64,000 nt of DNA from an uncultured Methanomassiliicoccales archaeon (GTDB lineage Archaea > Thermoplasmatota > Thermoplasmata > Methanomassiliicoccales > Methanomethylophilaceae), in the NCBI GenBank assembly GCA_934702355.1, contig CAKUXX010000006.1:62001-126000 (forward strand). Reading direction: 5' to 3'. Of the stretch, positions 17,456 through 25,277 are shown in pieces (position 1 is the first letter of the stretch; each line of letters begins with the position of its first letter). Both the position numbers and the translations under genes were made by a program. The notes beneath the pieces are model-generated. The model saw nothing but the letters and a program-made list of their open reading frames with translations, was not told the DNA's origin and did no database searches.

Positions 17456-18127
17456 TCAGTTTTCGTCCGAAAGTGTTCCGTGGGCACAGGAATCCATCAA
17501 AGTATCCAATATCCTGCAGCCTTCCGGATCGAGGTCGTCGAGCACTATGATGCTTCCGTGTCTGAGGATGGACACGGACGCTATCGACATCGCGTACTCC
17601 CCAGACCACGAACGTGTCATGACAGGATTCTTCGCAAGCGGGATGTCATGCTCCGAGGCGAGTCTGCTCAGGTCGGTGTTGATCTCCAGGCAGGATTTCA
17701 TGTTCCTGATCGCAGGATTCAGTATGATGTCGGAAACCCCTGCAGATGCTGCGGATTCTGCGTTGTCCATCAGGTCCTGAACATCGATACCAGGCACGGC
17801 CAGAGGGTTCCCGAATATCGATGACAGCATGGATGCCTCCGATAGGATGGATGCATCCGCCGGGCAGAGGATGGCTTCGGGATACATCTGAGAAACGGCT
17901 CTGAGGCAGATCGGATCGGATGATTCGGACACAATTTTGAATCCGACCGCAGAGGCGATGGATACCGCGGCTGCGAACATCTCCGGGTCGAAGGAATCGT
18001 TCCTCACGCATATGTGGTCAAGATGGGGGCAGGATGAGCGCAGGTTGTTGAGTGCGGAGACGCGTTCGAGGATCATGTTCGCCGGAAGGGCATCCGATAC
18101 GCTCAATGCAATGAATTGTCCGCTCAT
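17456..18127 (-). CDS. CdhE-like TIM-barrel protein (corrinoid/Fe-S subunit core only)
   Basis: 223 residues. The pattern matches the central TIM barrel of the gamma (large) subunit of the corrinoid iron-sulfur protein of acetyl-CoA decarbonylase/synthase: HLDHICVRNDSFDPEMFAAA, FKIVSESSDPICL, VSDIILNPAIRNM, IPLAKNPVMTRSWSGEYAMS and SVSILRHGSIIVLDD. It is about half the family length (roughly 440-460): both the N-terminal 4Fe-4S domain and the C-terminal cobalamin-binding domain are missing. GAGGT precedes ATG 18127. It starts nine bases after the CdhD-like gene, so the two products probably pair as CdhD and CdhE do. The role is unknown. Confidence 0.7.
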   Translation of the reverse strand: MSGQFIALSVSDALPANMILERVSALNNLRSSCPHLDHICVRNDSFDPEMFAAAVSIASAVGFKIVSESSDPICLRAVSQMYPEAILCPADASILSEASMLSSIFGNPLAVPGIDVQDLMDNAESAASAGVSDIILNPAIRNMKSCLEINTDLSRLASEHDIPLAKNPVMTRSWSGEYAMSIASVSILRHGSIIVLDDLDPEGCRILDTLMDSCAHGTLSDEN

Positions 18128-18136
18128 GGTTCTACC

Positions 18137-18949
18137 TCACAGGTCTGCAAGCTCCTCGCCGTATACGCGTGCCATATCGGCCGCGCCGGGACCTCTCATG
18201 ATTATTATGTCCGTTCCGGAGAGCATCGCGGACAATGCGGCCTCCGCCTCCCACATGGATGCCTCGCGTGCGTCGCGGAATCCGCGTTCCCAGCACTTCA
18301 TCGTGCTCGCCATGGTGGGGTGTCTCAGACCGTGTTCTTCCGACAGGGCCCTCGAGCGCACCTCCTCGGCACGCTTTATGGAATCCTCCAGTTCTGGTCC
18401 GACGTCGAATCCCCCTAGATCGAGGATCATCTTCCCGCAACCGGATGATTCGACGGCCTCGGCACCCGATGAAAGCGAATCGGCATCACCGCCGAAGACG
18501 CACACAGCATGGTCTCCCGCATCTCCGTCGTACGTGCCGTCGCGTCCGATGAGTATCATCGTGGAATCACGGATGCCCGAAAGTTCGAAAAGGGTCTCGG
18601 GATCTGATGTCACGGCCACAGGGAGTCTTGTCCTGGAGACTATCCTCTCCACAAGCGACGTGTCCCCGTCGTTGAGATCGATCCAAATGCCGTCGGCACC
18701 GATCTCCTTCCACATCACGGCCCATTCTTCGGGGTCGTCCTGTCTTCCGGAGAACATCTCTCTCAGCAGTTCGGGGTAGGATTCCGGTCTGTCGGACACC
18801 TCTCCGAATATCAGGGGCCTCCTGCGGCGCGCATCGTCCAGATCGAGGAACGGAAGGCTCCACGAGCCTCCGGCCACGTAATCCCCTTTTCCGAGGATCA
18901 GCTCGCCGAGTTGGGTGCAGCGCCCGCGTGAAGTTTTCGGAAGCCTCAT
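18137..18949 (-). CDS. CdhD-like protein (small subunit of corrinoid/Fe-S protein), shortened
   Basis: 270 residues, against more than 400 in typical archaeal CdhD. Recognisable CdhD stretches occur in order: ELILGKGDYVAGGSWSLPFL, DRPESYPELLREMFSGRQDD, PEEWAVMWKEIGADGIWIDL, CGKMILDLGGFDVGPELEDS and the terminal AMLSGTDIIIMRGPGAADMA. The N-terminal extension of full CdhD is absent. In CODH/ACS complexes CdhD and CdhE carry the methyl group between tetrahydropterin and the A-cluster. No CODH, ACS or pterin methyltransferase gene is in the window. ATG 18949 overlaps the stop region of the ACT gene (TGACATG), indicating translational coupling. Confidence 0.7.
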   Translation of the reverse strand: MRLPKTSRGRCTQLGELILGKGDYVAGGSWSLPFLDLDDARRRRPLIFGEVSDRPESYPELLREMFSGRQDDPEEWAVMWKEIGADGIWIDLNDGDTSLVERIVSRTRLPVAVTSDPETLFELSGIRDSTMILIGRDGTYDGDAGDHAVCVFGGDADSLSSGAEAVESSGCGKMILDLGGFDVGPELEDSIKRAEEVRSRALSEEHGLRHPTMASTMKCWERGFRDAREASMWEAEAALSAMLSGTDIIIMRGPGAADMARVYGEELADL

Positions 18950-18950
18950 G

Positions 18951-19859
18951 TCAGTTGAGCTCTGTGAGTTCCTTGACGGTGAATATTCCGTTCAGCTTCT
19001 CCATGACCACGGGCAGGCTGTCGCGGATGTCCTCGAAGGACTTGTCGCTCTTGCCGATGTCCATGACTAGCTCCAGGTACATGGTCTCGTAGCAGATCTT
19101 GACCTTGCTGAAGACGGAGATCAGGTTGACGTTCCAGTCGGCGATGACGCTGAGCGCCTGGGTGATGCCTCCGGGGCAGTCTGGGATCTCCATTCCGAGC
19201 TTGACGAGGCGGGTGCCCTCCTTGAAGAATGTGAGGGACAGGATCCAGGAATCCGCGTCCATTGTGACCAGGACGTTCTTTCCGTCGATGCCCTTAAGGA
19301 TGTCGCCGTACTGGTCTGCCACGTCGTAGCATCCGTTGACGATGTTGGACGGGTATCCCCTGCGGACCTCGGTCTTCCCGCTCTCGCTCTTGCCGCCTTT
19401 GAAGAGCCTTCCGATCTCGGCGGGCTTGAAGTCGATCCTCCTGATCTTGGAGACGGAGGGATCCCCCTTCTCCTTGAGGGACTCGAACTCCTCTTTGAGG
19501 ATGTCCACTTCTCCGGCGAAGTTCATGTCGGCCATCAGCTTCCAGACGATGACCGTATCGGATATGCCGTTCAGGGAGATCGAGTTGAGGATGTTGATCT
19601 CCTTGGTCGCCAGAAAGTTGGCGGCCTGGGCACTGGATCCCGGGACGTCGTCCAGGTACATCGTGATGTGCGTGAGCGTACGGTAGTTCTCCTGGGGGAA
19701 CATGGAAAGGATGATCTCGTAGTCCTTCGGACCCTCTGCGGGATGCTTGAACAGCGTGCTGTACACGCATCCGCCGTCCACCAGTCCCATTGTGTCGGAC
19801 ATCCAGCTGTCCACCTTGATCGACGATCCGTTGACCTTCGTAAACTCCCAGATCTTCAT
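18951..19859 (-). CDS. Two-ACT-domain protein of unknown function
   Basis: 302 residues. Two ACT-like domains are visible: THITMYLDDVPGSSAQAANF at about residues 63-82 with the following strand-helix pattern, and KLGMEIPDCPGGITQALSVI at about 225-244. The middle contains a charged linker and a Rossmann- or arginine-rich segment (KIRRIDFKPAEIGRLFKGGK). ACT domains usually bind amino acids. It is the first gene of the operon with CdhD-like and CdhE-like proteins, suggesting amino-acid-sensing of whatever they do, for instance methyl transfer for methionine synthesis (speculative). A TATA-like CTATAATG is near 19891-19898. Confidence 0.7.
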   Translation of the reverse strand: MKIWEFTKVNGSSIKVDSWMSDTMGLVDGGCVYSTLFKHPAEGPKDYEIILSMFPQENYRTLTHITMYLDDVPGSSAQAANFLATKEINILNSISLNGISDTVIVWKLMADMNFAGEVDILKEEFESLKEKGDPSVSKIRRIDFKPAEIGRLFKGGKSESGKTEVRRGYPSNIVNGCYDVADQYGDILKGIDGKNVLVTMDADSWILSLTFFKEGTRLVKLGMEIPDCPGGITQALSVIADWNVNLISVFSKVKICYETMYLELVMDIGKSDKSFEDIRDSLPVVMEKLNGIFTVKELTELN

Positions 19860-19922
19860 ATGAGCACTGTCCCCGCCAACTGATTGCGGTATCTATAATG
19901 TTGCGGTCGGATCCCCCGGGGA

Positions 19923-20195
19923 TCACCTGCGGCCGGACAGGTCGAAGAGGTTCTTGGGGGATGTCAGAGGCTGCGTCCAGACGGGATCGTCCTCCAGCCT
20001 CTCCAGGTCCAGCATGATGTTGGTCAGGCTCTTCCCGTAGGATGGGTCGGATGCGATGCGCCTTATCGTCTCCGAGTTACCTTCGGACCTCTGCTCCAGG
20101 CCGGACATCCTCATCGCGGAATCGATCAGGTCCGCAGCCTCGTTCAGCAGCGACTGCGCCTTCCTGAGCATCTCCATGCGGGTCTCATCATCCAT
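19923..20195 (-). CDS. Small helical protein of unknown function
   Basis: 90 residues from ATG 20195, chosen because AGGAGG (complement of 20203-20208) sits seven bases upstream; the longer frame has no such site. The first half is predicted helical (MEMLRKAQSLLNEAADLIDS), with possible coiled-coil character, and the tail is basic. No family is recognised. It is co-transcribed with the zinc-ribbon gene, whose stop overlaps the start region. Confidence 0.6.
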   Translation of the reverse strand: MDDETRMEMLRKAQSLLNEAADLIDSAMRMSGLEQRSEGNSETIRRIASDPSYGKSLTNIMLDLERLEDDPVWTQPLTSPKNLFDLSGRR

Positions 20196-20196
20196 G

Positions 20197-20586
20197 TCAT
20201 GTCCTCCTGACGATCCTATACCTAGCGGGGCGTACCGCATCCCCTTTGGCGGAGAATCCGCAGAGTCCGCAGGTGCGCTCCAGCTCCACCGTCCCCCATT
20301 CGAGGGTGCGGTTCCTTATCGACGACAGCTTGGTCCCGCACACGGGGCACTTGCTTCCAAGTTCCCTTCCCGAGGACGCATAGCTGATCTCGACCTTGAT
20401 GATGCCCCTCTTGAGTCCGATCCTGCGGATCCTCTCCGCGCCGATGCGGTAGTTGGGGTCCTCACACAGGAGTTCCGCGGCGACTATGTCGCACAGCTCC
20501 CTCTGGGAGCGCATGCGCGGCGTGCGGACAAGGCAGTTCTCTATCGCCCTGGCCACGGTGTCGTCGGAGGGGATCCTGTATGTCAT
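20197..20586 (-). CDS. Zinc-ribbon protein with N-terminal helical region
   Basis: 129 residues from ATG 20586 (MTYRIPSDDTVARAIE). The N-terminal half contains a winged-helix-like segment (RSQRELCDIVAAELLCEDPN). The C-terminal half has a zinc ribbon: CPVCGTKLSSIRN and CGLCGFSAKGDA. The shape resembles small archaeal nucleic-acid-binding proteins. It is first of a two-gene unit with the 90-residue helical protein. Confidence 0.7.
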   Translation of the reverse strand: MTYRIPSDDTVARAIENCLVRTPRMRSQRELCDIVAAELLCEDPNYRIGAERIRRIGLKRGIIKVEISYASSGRELGSKCPVCGTKLSSIRNRTLEWGTVELERTCGLCGFSAKGDAVRPARYRIVRRT

Positions 20587-20658
20587 CGTATCCCGTAACG
20601 CGGATTCGTGATAAACCATTGGCCGTCGGAATGTCGGCGAATCGGCCGGCATTACTAC

Positions 20659-20667
20659 TTTTTAAAC
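20659..20667 (+). promoter_or_regulatory. TATA box of tRNA-Leu
   Basis: TTTTTAAAC is centred about 28 bp upstream of the tRNA 5' end, the expected archaeal distance. Confidence 0.6.
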
Positions 20668-20690
20668 AGTTGCGGCATACGGAGGCACGC

Positions 20691-20773
20691 GCGGGGGTAG
20701 CCGAGCTGGCCAAAGGCGCGGGACTTAAGATCCCGTCCGTAGAGGTCCGTGGGTTCGAATCCCACCCCCCGCA
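20691..20773 (+). tRNA. tRNA-Leu (anticodon TAA)
   Basis: 83 nt with a full cloverleaf. The acceptor stem is GCGGGGG/CCCCCGC with discriminator A. The anticodon stem-loop GGGACTTAAGATCCC carries TAA. A long variable arm and T-loop GGGTTCGAATCCC are present, as in class II leucine tRNAs. CCA is not encoded. Confidence 0.96.
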
Positions 20774-20827
20774 CATTCTTAGACCTTAATATCAAAGCGT
20801 ATATAGCGTCAGTCCGTTCCGACAGGT

Positions 20828-21097
20828 ATGTCGAGTAAATCCGACGAATTCAAGGTTCAGCTTCTGGAGACATTCGCATCCCTCATCACCGCCGCATTCG
20901 GTCTTGTGGCCGCTCTGGCGTGGAACGAGGCGATCAAGCAGGCCGTCGCAGTAGTTTTCGGTACCGAGGACGACCTTCTCGGACTCACGGTGTATGCCGT
21001 GATCGTCACGGTCATCGCGGTCGTCATGACCATGCTGATCGCAAAGTCTCTCTCCAATGCCAAGAAGGCCCTTCACCTTCTGAACGAGGATGAGTGA
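20828..21097 (+). CDS. DUF5654-type small membrane protein
   Basis: 89 residues. Two hydrophobic segments (about residues 15-35 and 50-75) are separated by a short loop, with the pattern FASLITAAFGLVAALAWNEA seen in the archaeal DUF5654 family. Function unknown. A TATA-like CGTATATAG (20799-20807) is about 25 bp upstream of ATG 20828, so the mRNA is probably nearly leaderless. Confidence 0.75.
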   Translation: MSSKSDEFKVQLLETFASLITAAFGLVAALAWNEAIKQAVAVVFGTEDDLLGLTVYAVIVTVIAVVMTMLIAKSLSNAKKALHLLNEDE

Positions 21098-21109
21098 TCT
21101 CCGAAACAA

Positions 21110-21159
21110 CCCTGTCATCCTTCGGGATGGCAGGGAAAACCCTTCCCACCCTGTTTTTT
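21110..21159 (+). terminator. Terminator after the DUF5654 gene
   Basis: CCCTGTCATCC (21110-21120) and GGATGGCAGGG (21125-21135) form an 11-bp stem with a TTCG loop, followed by a seven-T run at 21153-21159. It separates two convergent genes. Confidence 0.7.
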
Positions 21160-21172
21160 TGAACGATTCCGA

Positions 21173-22339
21173 TCAGTCGAAGAGCCTTCCCTTCCTGACC
21201 ATCTCCTCGTTCCTGTTGTTGACGTAGTTGATCAGGCTCATACCTGTCAGTTCGACGGACGACGGTCCGGACCTGACATAGTAGATCTCGACCTTGCCGT
21301 CCTTGAGGAACACCGGCTGGGGTGATGTGAGGCATCTGACGCGGACAACGGTCTTGTCATCGAAGTCAACCATGTCGAACGAGATGTACGGGAGGAACCC
21401 GTTCCCAATCTGCGAGGATATGAGGTTGGTCAGGTGGAGGTTCAGCTTGTCCTTGTTCTCGAAGCTGTCCAGGTCCACGCCGCACACGGAACCGTCATCG
21501 GACACTCCGATGAGCAGGGTCCCGCCGTCGCTGTTCATGAACGCGACCAGCGTCTTCAGGACGGCCTTCTCCATCCTCTTGTCTATCTCTCCGGTCTGGA
21601 GGTTCGTCCTCAGAGTGGATTTGAACTCGAGCTTCTCCGATTCACCTTTGGAGATCAGCTTGAGCGTCTCGTCCCTGTCGCGGGTCTCGATGCCAAGGAA
21701 CTCGGAGTTCTCCTCCAGGAACGTGACGAGGGTGTACTTCAGAAGGTTGTGTTTCTTGTTCTCGCGGAACAGGACGCACACGATCAGCGTGCCGACGAGA
21801 ATCATAACCGCATCCAGCATGAGGTCATCGAGGACCACGGGGTCCGCTCTGTCCCATATGTGGGACATGCCGTACTGGAGCATGGACATGAGCATCAACA
21901 GCGAAAGGGAGAAGGACATGACGAAGAGCATGACGATCTTCTCGTTCTCGTTGCTGACGCCGGGGATGGACTTCAGAAGGAGGTACACCATGATCAGTCC
22001 GAGGAGACCGAAGTTGATTCCGGTCAGGACCATGGTGACGATCTCAGGTATCAGACAGTTGAGCGCCACCCTGCTGATTATCGACAGATAGAACGTGGCG
22101 ATCATCATCATGACCAGGACCGGCGGGATGTGCACGTAATCCCTGTCCGTGAAAAGGGCGGATCCCATGATTATGACGATCGGGATCGTCAGGACCAGGT
22201 TCTCGGCATCCCCGTAGACCAGGCTCAGCACGGCCAGGGCCAATGTGAGCACGAACATCAGTCCGTAGATGCTCTTGACGTAGCGCTTTAGTCTCATGTG
22301 CGGCTGCTCTATGACGATGTCCGCCTCATCCCCTTCCAT
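21173..22339 (-). CDS. Multi-pass membrane protein fused to an AlbA_2 (Schlafen-type) domain
   Basis: 388 residues. About six hydrophobic helices fill residues 25-200. The C-terminal half is an AlbA_2/Schlafen AlbA-like domain, recognised by KGESEKLEFKSTLR (about 228-241) and VAFMNSDGGTLLIGVSDDG (about 265-283), with the downstream VRVRCLTSPQPVFLKDG strand. Most AlbA_2 proteins are soluble and bind nucleic acid; the membrane anchor suggests a signalling or defence sensor. It is monocistronic and convergent with DUF5654. The C-terminal YVRSGPSSVEL segment is typical of the domain. Confidence 0.82.
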   Translation of the reverse strand: MEGDEADIVIEQPHMRLKRYVKSIYGLMFVLTLALAVLSLVYGDAENLVLTIPIVIIMGSALFTDRDYVHIPPVLVMMMIATFYLSIISRVALNCLIPEIVTMVLTGINFGLLGLIMVYLLLKSIPGVSNENEKIVMLFVMSFSLSLLMLMSMLQYGMSHIWDRADPVVLDDLMLDAVMILVGTLIVCVLFRENKKHNLLKYTLVTFLEENSEFLGIETRDRDETLKLISKGESEKLEFKSTLRTNLQTGEIDKRMEKAVLKTLVAFMNSDGGTLLIGVSDDGSVCGVDLDSFENKDKLNLHLTNLISSQIGNGFLPYISFDMVDFDDKTVVRVRCLTSPQPVFLKDGKVEIYYVRSGPSSVELTGMSLINYVNNRNEEMVRKGRLFD

Positions 22340-22390
22340 GCCCGGCCGACGGCATCCATGCCTTTTTATTGTTGCGCAGGACCCTCACAC

Positions 22391-22420
22391 GTGCGCGCGT
22401 ACAAATGATTTAAATATAGT
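22391..22420 (+). promoter_or_regulatory. Promoter with GCGCGCGTAC element
   Basis: GCGCGCGTAC (22393-22402) is followed by the TATA-like TTTAAATATA (22409-22418), about 35 bp before the GTG start at 22453. The same 10-mer precedes the ilvC TATA box. Confidence 0.4.
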
Positions 22421-22452
22421 CGGTCGATTCGACGCTTAACGGAGTAATACTC

Positions 22453-22818
22453 GTGCCTGGTGAAGTGAAGAAGAATAAGGTCGTTGTGAACCGCCCGCAG
22501 TCTTCGGGACAGTACAACGACAAGGGAGCCAAGAAGAACAAGCAGCAGAGGACGAAGGAGTCCACCAAGAGGCAGGCGATGCTGAACACGCACAGGATTA
22601 ACCCGTTCAAGTACGATATGAACGAGGTCCTCGAAGCGTCTGCGATGGATCCGTCCAAGGCGTCGTCGTTCCTGGCATCCGTCATCGCCAAGGCATCCCG
22701 CGTGTCCACCAAGGATGCGAAGGAGTTCGTGAAGACGTTCCTTGAAGAAGGCGACCTCACAAAGGACGAATTCGACAAGATCTGCAAGCTGCTGGACAGA
22801 TACAGCAGGTGGCGCTGA
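22453..22818 (+). CDS. Basic protein of unknown function
   Basis: 121 residues from GTG 22453. The first 45 residues are rich in Lys, Asn and Gln (KKNKVVVNRPQSSGQYND) and probably disordered. The C-terminal 70 residues are helical, with an EF-hand-like or SAP-like feel (STKDAKEFVKTFLEEGDLTK), but no family is certain. It is followed after nine bases by the PPC-domain gene and then an ABC-class ATPase, so it heads a three-gene unit. Confidence 0.65.
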   Translation: MPGEVKKNKVVVNRPQSSGQYNDKGAKKNKQQRTKESTKRQAMLNTHRINPFKYDMNEVLEASAMDPSKASSFLASVIAKASRVSTKDAKEFVKTFLEEGDLTKDEFDKICKLLDRYSRWR

Positions 22819-22827
22819 GGCGCATCT

Positions 22828-23277
22828 ATGAAATCCGTCGAGATGGAAGACGGTCGTGTTTTCGTTCTGCGTCTCGAGGAGGGCGAGGTCCTCCACGAGG
22901 TCGTGGAATCTTTCTGCAGGAGCAATGGCATCCGCAACGCCACTCTGACAGCCGTCGGAGGGGTCGGCCCAGGTTCCAAGTACGTGTCCGGGCCAAATTA
23001 TCCTTTTGAAGGGCAAATAGAGCCCATTATCTGCACCGTGGACGCTCCCAGCGAGCTCACGGGCACAGGGACTGTGTTCCCGGACGAATCCGGGGAACCG
23101 ATCATGCACATGCACGGTTCCGTCGGAAGGGAGGGCGAGTCCCACACCGGCTGCTTCCGCGCCGGCATGGTGGTCTGGCTGGTGATGGAGGTCGTCATCC
23201 GCGAGCTCAGGGGCACAGGCCCCGTCAGGAAGGCATCGGACCCGAGGATAGATGCCAAGCTTTTGGAGATCGTTTGA
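22828..23277 (+). CDS. PPC/DUF296 domain protein
   Basis: 149 residues, a single PPC (plants and prokaryotes conserved, DUF296) domain. Hallmarks are FVLRLEEGEVLHEVVESFC, AVGGVGPGSKYVSG and the metal-binding-like GEPIMHMHGSVGREGESHTG. In plants the domain helps AT-hook proteins multimerise; archaeal single-domain proteins form trimers of unknown role. It lies between a basic protein and an ABC-class ATPase, overlapping the region just before the ATPase start (TGAAATG). Confidence 0.88.
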   Translation: MKSVEMEDGRVFVLRLEEGEVLHEVVESFCRSNGIRNATLTAVGGVGPGSKYVSGPNYPFEGQIEPIICTVDAPSELTGTGTVFPDESGEPIMHMHGSVGREGESHTGCFRAGMVVWLVMEVVIRELRGTGPVRKASDPRIDAKLLEIV

Positions 23278-23278
23278 A

Positions 23279-24910
23279 ATGGCATCCGAGGAGATCCTTC
23301 ACAAGACGCTTCACAACGCGGACGGCAAGCCGTTCGCCAAATACAAGGGACTGACCAATAACTTCGTCATGGACGATTTCGAGCTCCTGGTGGACGAGGT
23401 CCAGAACGACCGCGCCGGGCACAGCCGTATGAGGGTCAGGGTCCCGATGAGGATCGCAGGGTTCCCCGAGGACACATTCTCCACCGAATCCCGTAAAATC
23501 GCTTTGAGGGATCTCATCGCCAGGCGCTTCTGGGAATCCGCACGCACGCATGCGCGCTCACCCATACCGAAGACGGACGGAGGCGAGGTGTACATACCCC
23601 GTCCCGGACAGGAGGTCATCGAGAGGGGCAGCGTGGCGGTCACCGAGTACTATGTGGAGGTCAGCTTCACAGCAGACCTTCCCTCATCAGGGGGCAAGGT
23701 CAATGCTCTGGCTACCGAGGAGCTCATCTTCGGAAGGATCCACAGGATAATCTGCGAATCCATGATGTACAAGGCGTACAAGCAGTCCAAGCTGTACAAC
23801 CACATCCAGACGGTCGAGAACGCGGACCACATACGTTCCGTGCTGGACGAGATGAGCCTGGCGGCGTTCGTGGCTGTGGGTTCCGTCCTTCCCAGGAGGG
23901 AGGATGATCTTGCTCCTGCCGTCGATGCCGTTCCGTTCGACTGTTCTTCCGATCTCAAAGTCTCGATCGAGGTCCCGAACGGTCCCGCGATCGAAGGTCT
24001 CGGCATCCCGAAGGGATTCACACTCATCGCCGGCCCCAGCAGGTCCGGGAAATCGGCCTTGTTGGACTCCATATATGCAGGGGTCTACAACCACATCCCC
24101 GGAGACGGAAGGGAGTATGTCATATCACTGCCCGACTCGGCTTACGTCATCTGCGAAGGAGGCCGTCCTGCCGATTCCGTGGACATCTCCATGTTCGTTT
24201 CGGGCACGGAGGAGTTCGAGGATGTGTCAAAGGCACTGGCCCCGTCGGTGTCGTCTCCCATGTCGGAGCTCATCGCTGTCTCCGAAGCTGTGGAGATGGG
24301 CAGCAGGCTCATCCTCATGGACGAGGAATACTCCAATCCGTGCGTCCTCAGACGTGGATTCATGGCCGATGACGATAGGATAACACCGATCTCCGAGTTG
24401 GGACGTTCGATGTCCGATTCCGGGATATCGGTAATAATGGTGTCCGGAGACGCTACTGCAGCATCTCTGGCGGACCGGGTACTGCTGATGAAGGGCTTCC
24501 GTGCGGAATCCGTCGATATCGATCGCAAGGATTCCGATGCGCAGTATTCGATGCCGGAAACAAGATATCCTGTATCCAAGAACATGGTATTCGAGAAAGG
24601 CCGCAAAGAGGTCAGCGTCGCCGCACAGGCGATCAGGACCGTCGAGATCGGAGAGTACAAAGTTAGTGCTCCCGTTGCGGCATTCTTCGACATGGCGCAG
24701 ACACGTGCGGTCGCCGATGCGATCGCCGTGGCGAAGGATCTCATGGACGGTTCCAGGTCCATGAAGCAGGTATGCGACGAAGCGATCTCCGCCGTCATGA
24801 CATACGACCCCGAGAACGGCGGGTCGATGTACAGGGCCCGGCCGAGGTCGATTGACCTGGCCGCGGTCCTGAACAGGCATCCTCAGATGCTCTGCATCCA
24901 GAAAAGGTGA
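23279..24910 (+). CDS. ABC-class P-loop ATPase (COG3044 family)
   Basis: 543 residues from ATG 23279, one base after the PPC stop; upstream in-frame ATG or TTG codons are inside the PPC gene. The family's long N-terminal domain (about 230 residues, MRVRVPMRIAGFPED, IPRPGQEVIERGSVAV) is followed by Walker A GPSRSGKSALLDSIYAGVYN (about residues 259-278) and a signature-like stretch (LILMDEEYSNPCVL) with DEE in the Walker B position. Such 'predicted ATPases of the ABC class' are not transporters and lack membrane segments. The function is unproven. Confidence 0.85.
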   Translation: MASEEILHKTLHNADGKPFAKYKGLTNNFVMDDFELLVDEVQNDRAGHSRMRVRVPMRIAGFPEDTFSTESRKIALRDLIARRFWESARTHARSPIPKTDGGEVYIPRPGQEVIERGSVAVTEYYVEVSFTADLPSSGGKVNALATEELIFGRIHRIICESMMYKAYKQSKLYNHIQTVENADHIRSVLDEMSLAAFVAVGSVLPRREDDLAPAVDAVPFDCSSDLKVSIEVPNGPAIEGLGIPKGFTLIAGPSRSGKSALLDSIYAGVYNHIPGDGREYVISLPDSAYVICEGGRPADSVDISMFVSGTEEFEDVSKALAPSVSSPMSELIAVSEAVEMGSRLILMDEEYSNPCVLRRGFMADDDRITPISELGRSMSDSGISVIMVSGDATAASLADRVLLMKGFRAESVDIDRKDSDAQYSMPETRYPVSKNMVFEKGRKEVSVAAQAIRTVEIGEYKVSAPVAAFFDMAQTRAVADAIAVAKDLMDGSRSMKQVCDEAISAVMTYDPENGGSMYRARPRSIDLAAVLNRHPQMLCIQKR

Positions 24911-24914
24911 TTTT

Positions 24915-25277
24915 TCATCTGCGGTTGTTGCCGAAGCTGTCCTGCCACTTGTTGAACACCTTGTCAGCATAGGCGGACATGTGGACCTGGTCCTCCTTGC
25001 TGTCGGGGACGACGAATCCCCTCAGAGGGAACTCGGAATCGCAGTAGGGGCATCTGACGTTGGGGCAGTTCTGATTGGCCTGCGGGCATGCCTTGCACGC
25101 GACGGCCCTGGACTGGAAAAGACTGAACTCCCTGCCGCAGTTGGGGCAGAGGAATCTTCTGGCGGCGATCTTCAGATCCTTGTGGATGCCTGCGGCCCTC
25201 TCCTCGGGGGTCAGCCACATGGGGGCCCTGGGGGAGATCGGTGTGTTGTAGGAGGGTCTGTCCTCATCGTACGACAT
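24915..25277 (-). CDS. Zinc-ribbon protein of unknown function
   Basis: 120 residues. Three paired Cys motifs are visible: CPNCGREFSLFQ, CKACPQANQNCPNVRC and CPYCDSEFPLRG, enough for two zinc sites. The N-terminus is Pro-rich. It ends one base before the start of no gene but lies directly downstream of the GGGPS gene (stop at 25278), so the two are co-transcribed. A nucleic-acid-related role is likely but unproven. Confidence 0.75.
   Translation of the reverse strand: MSYDEDRPSYNTPISPRAPMWLTPEERAAGIHKDLKIAARRFLCPNCGREFSLFQSRAVACKACPQANQNCPNVRCPYCDSEFPLRGFVVPDSKEDQVHMSAYADKVFNKWQDSFGNNRR

Noticed and set aside
24001..24060. The ABC-class ATPase as an ABC transporter subunit
   Set aside because: It has a long soluble N-terminal domain, no membrane segments and no permease gene nearby.
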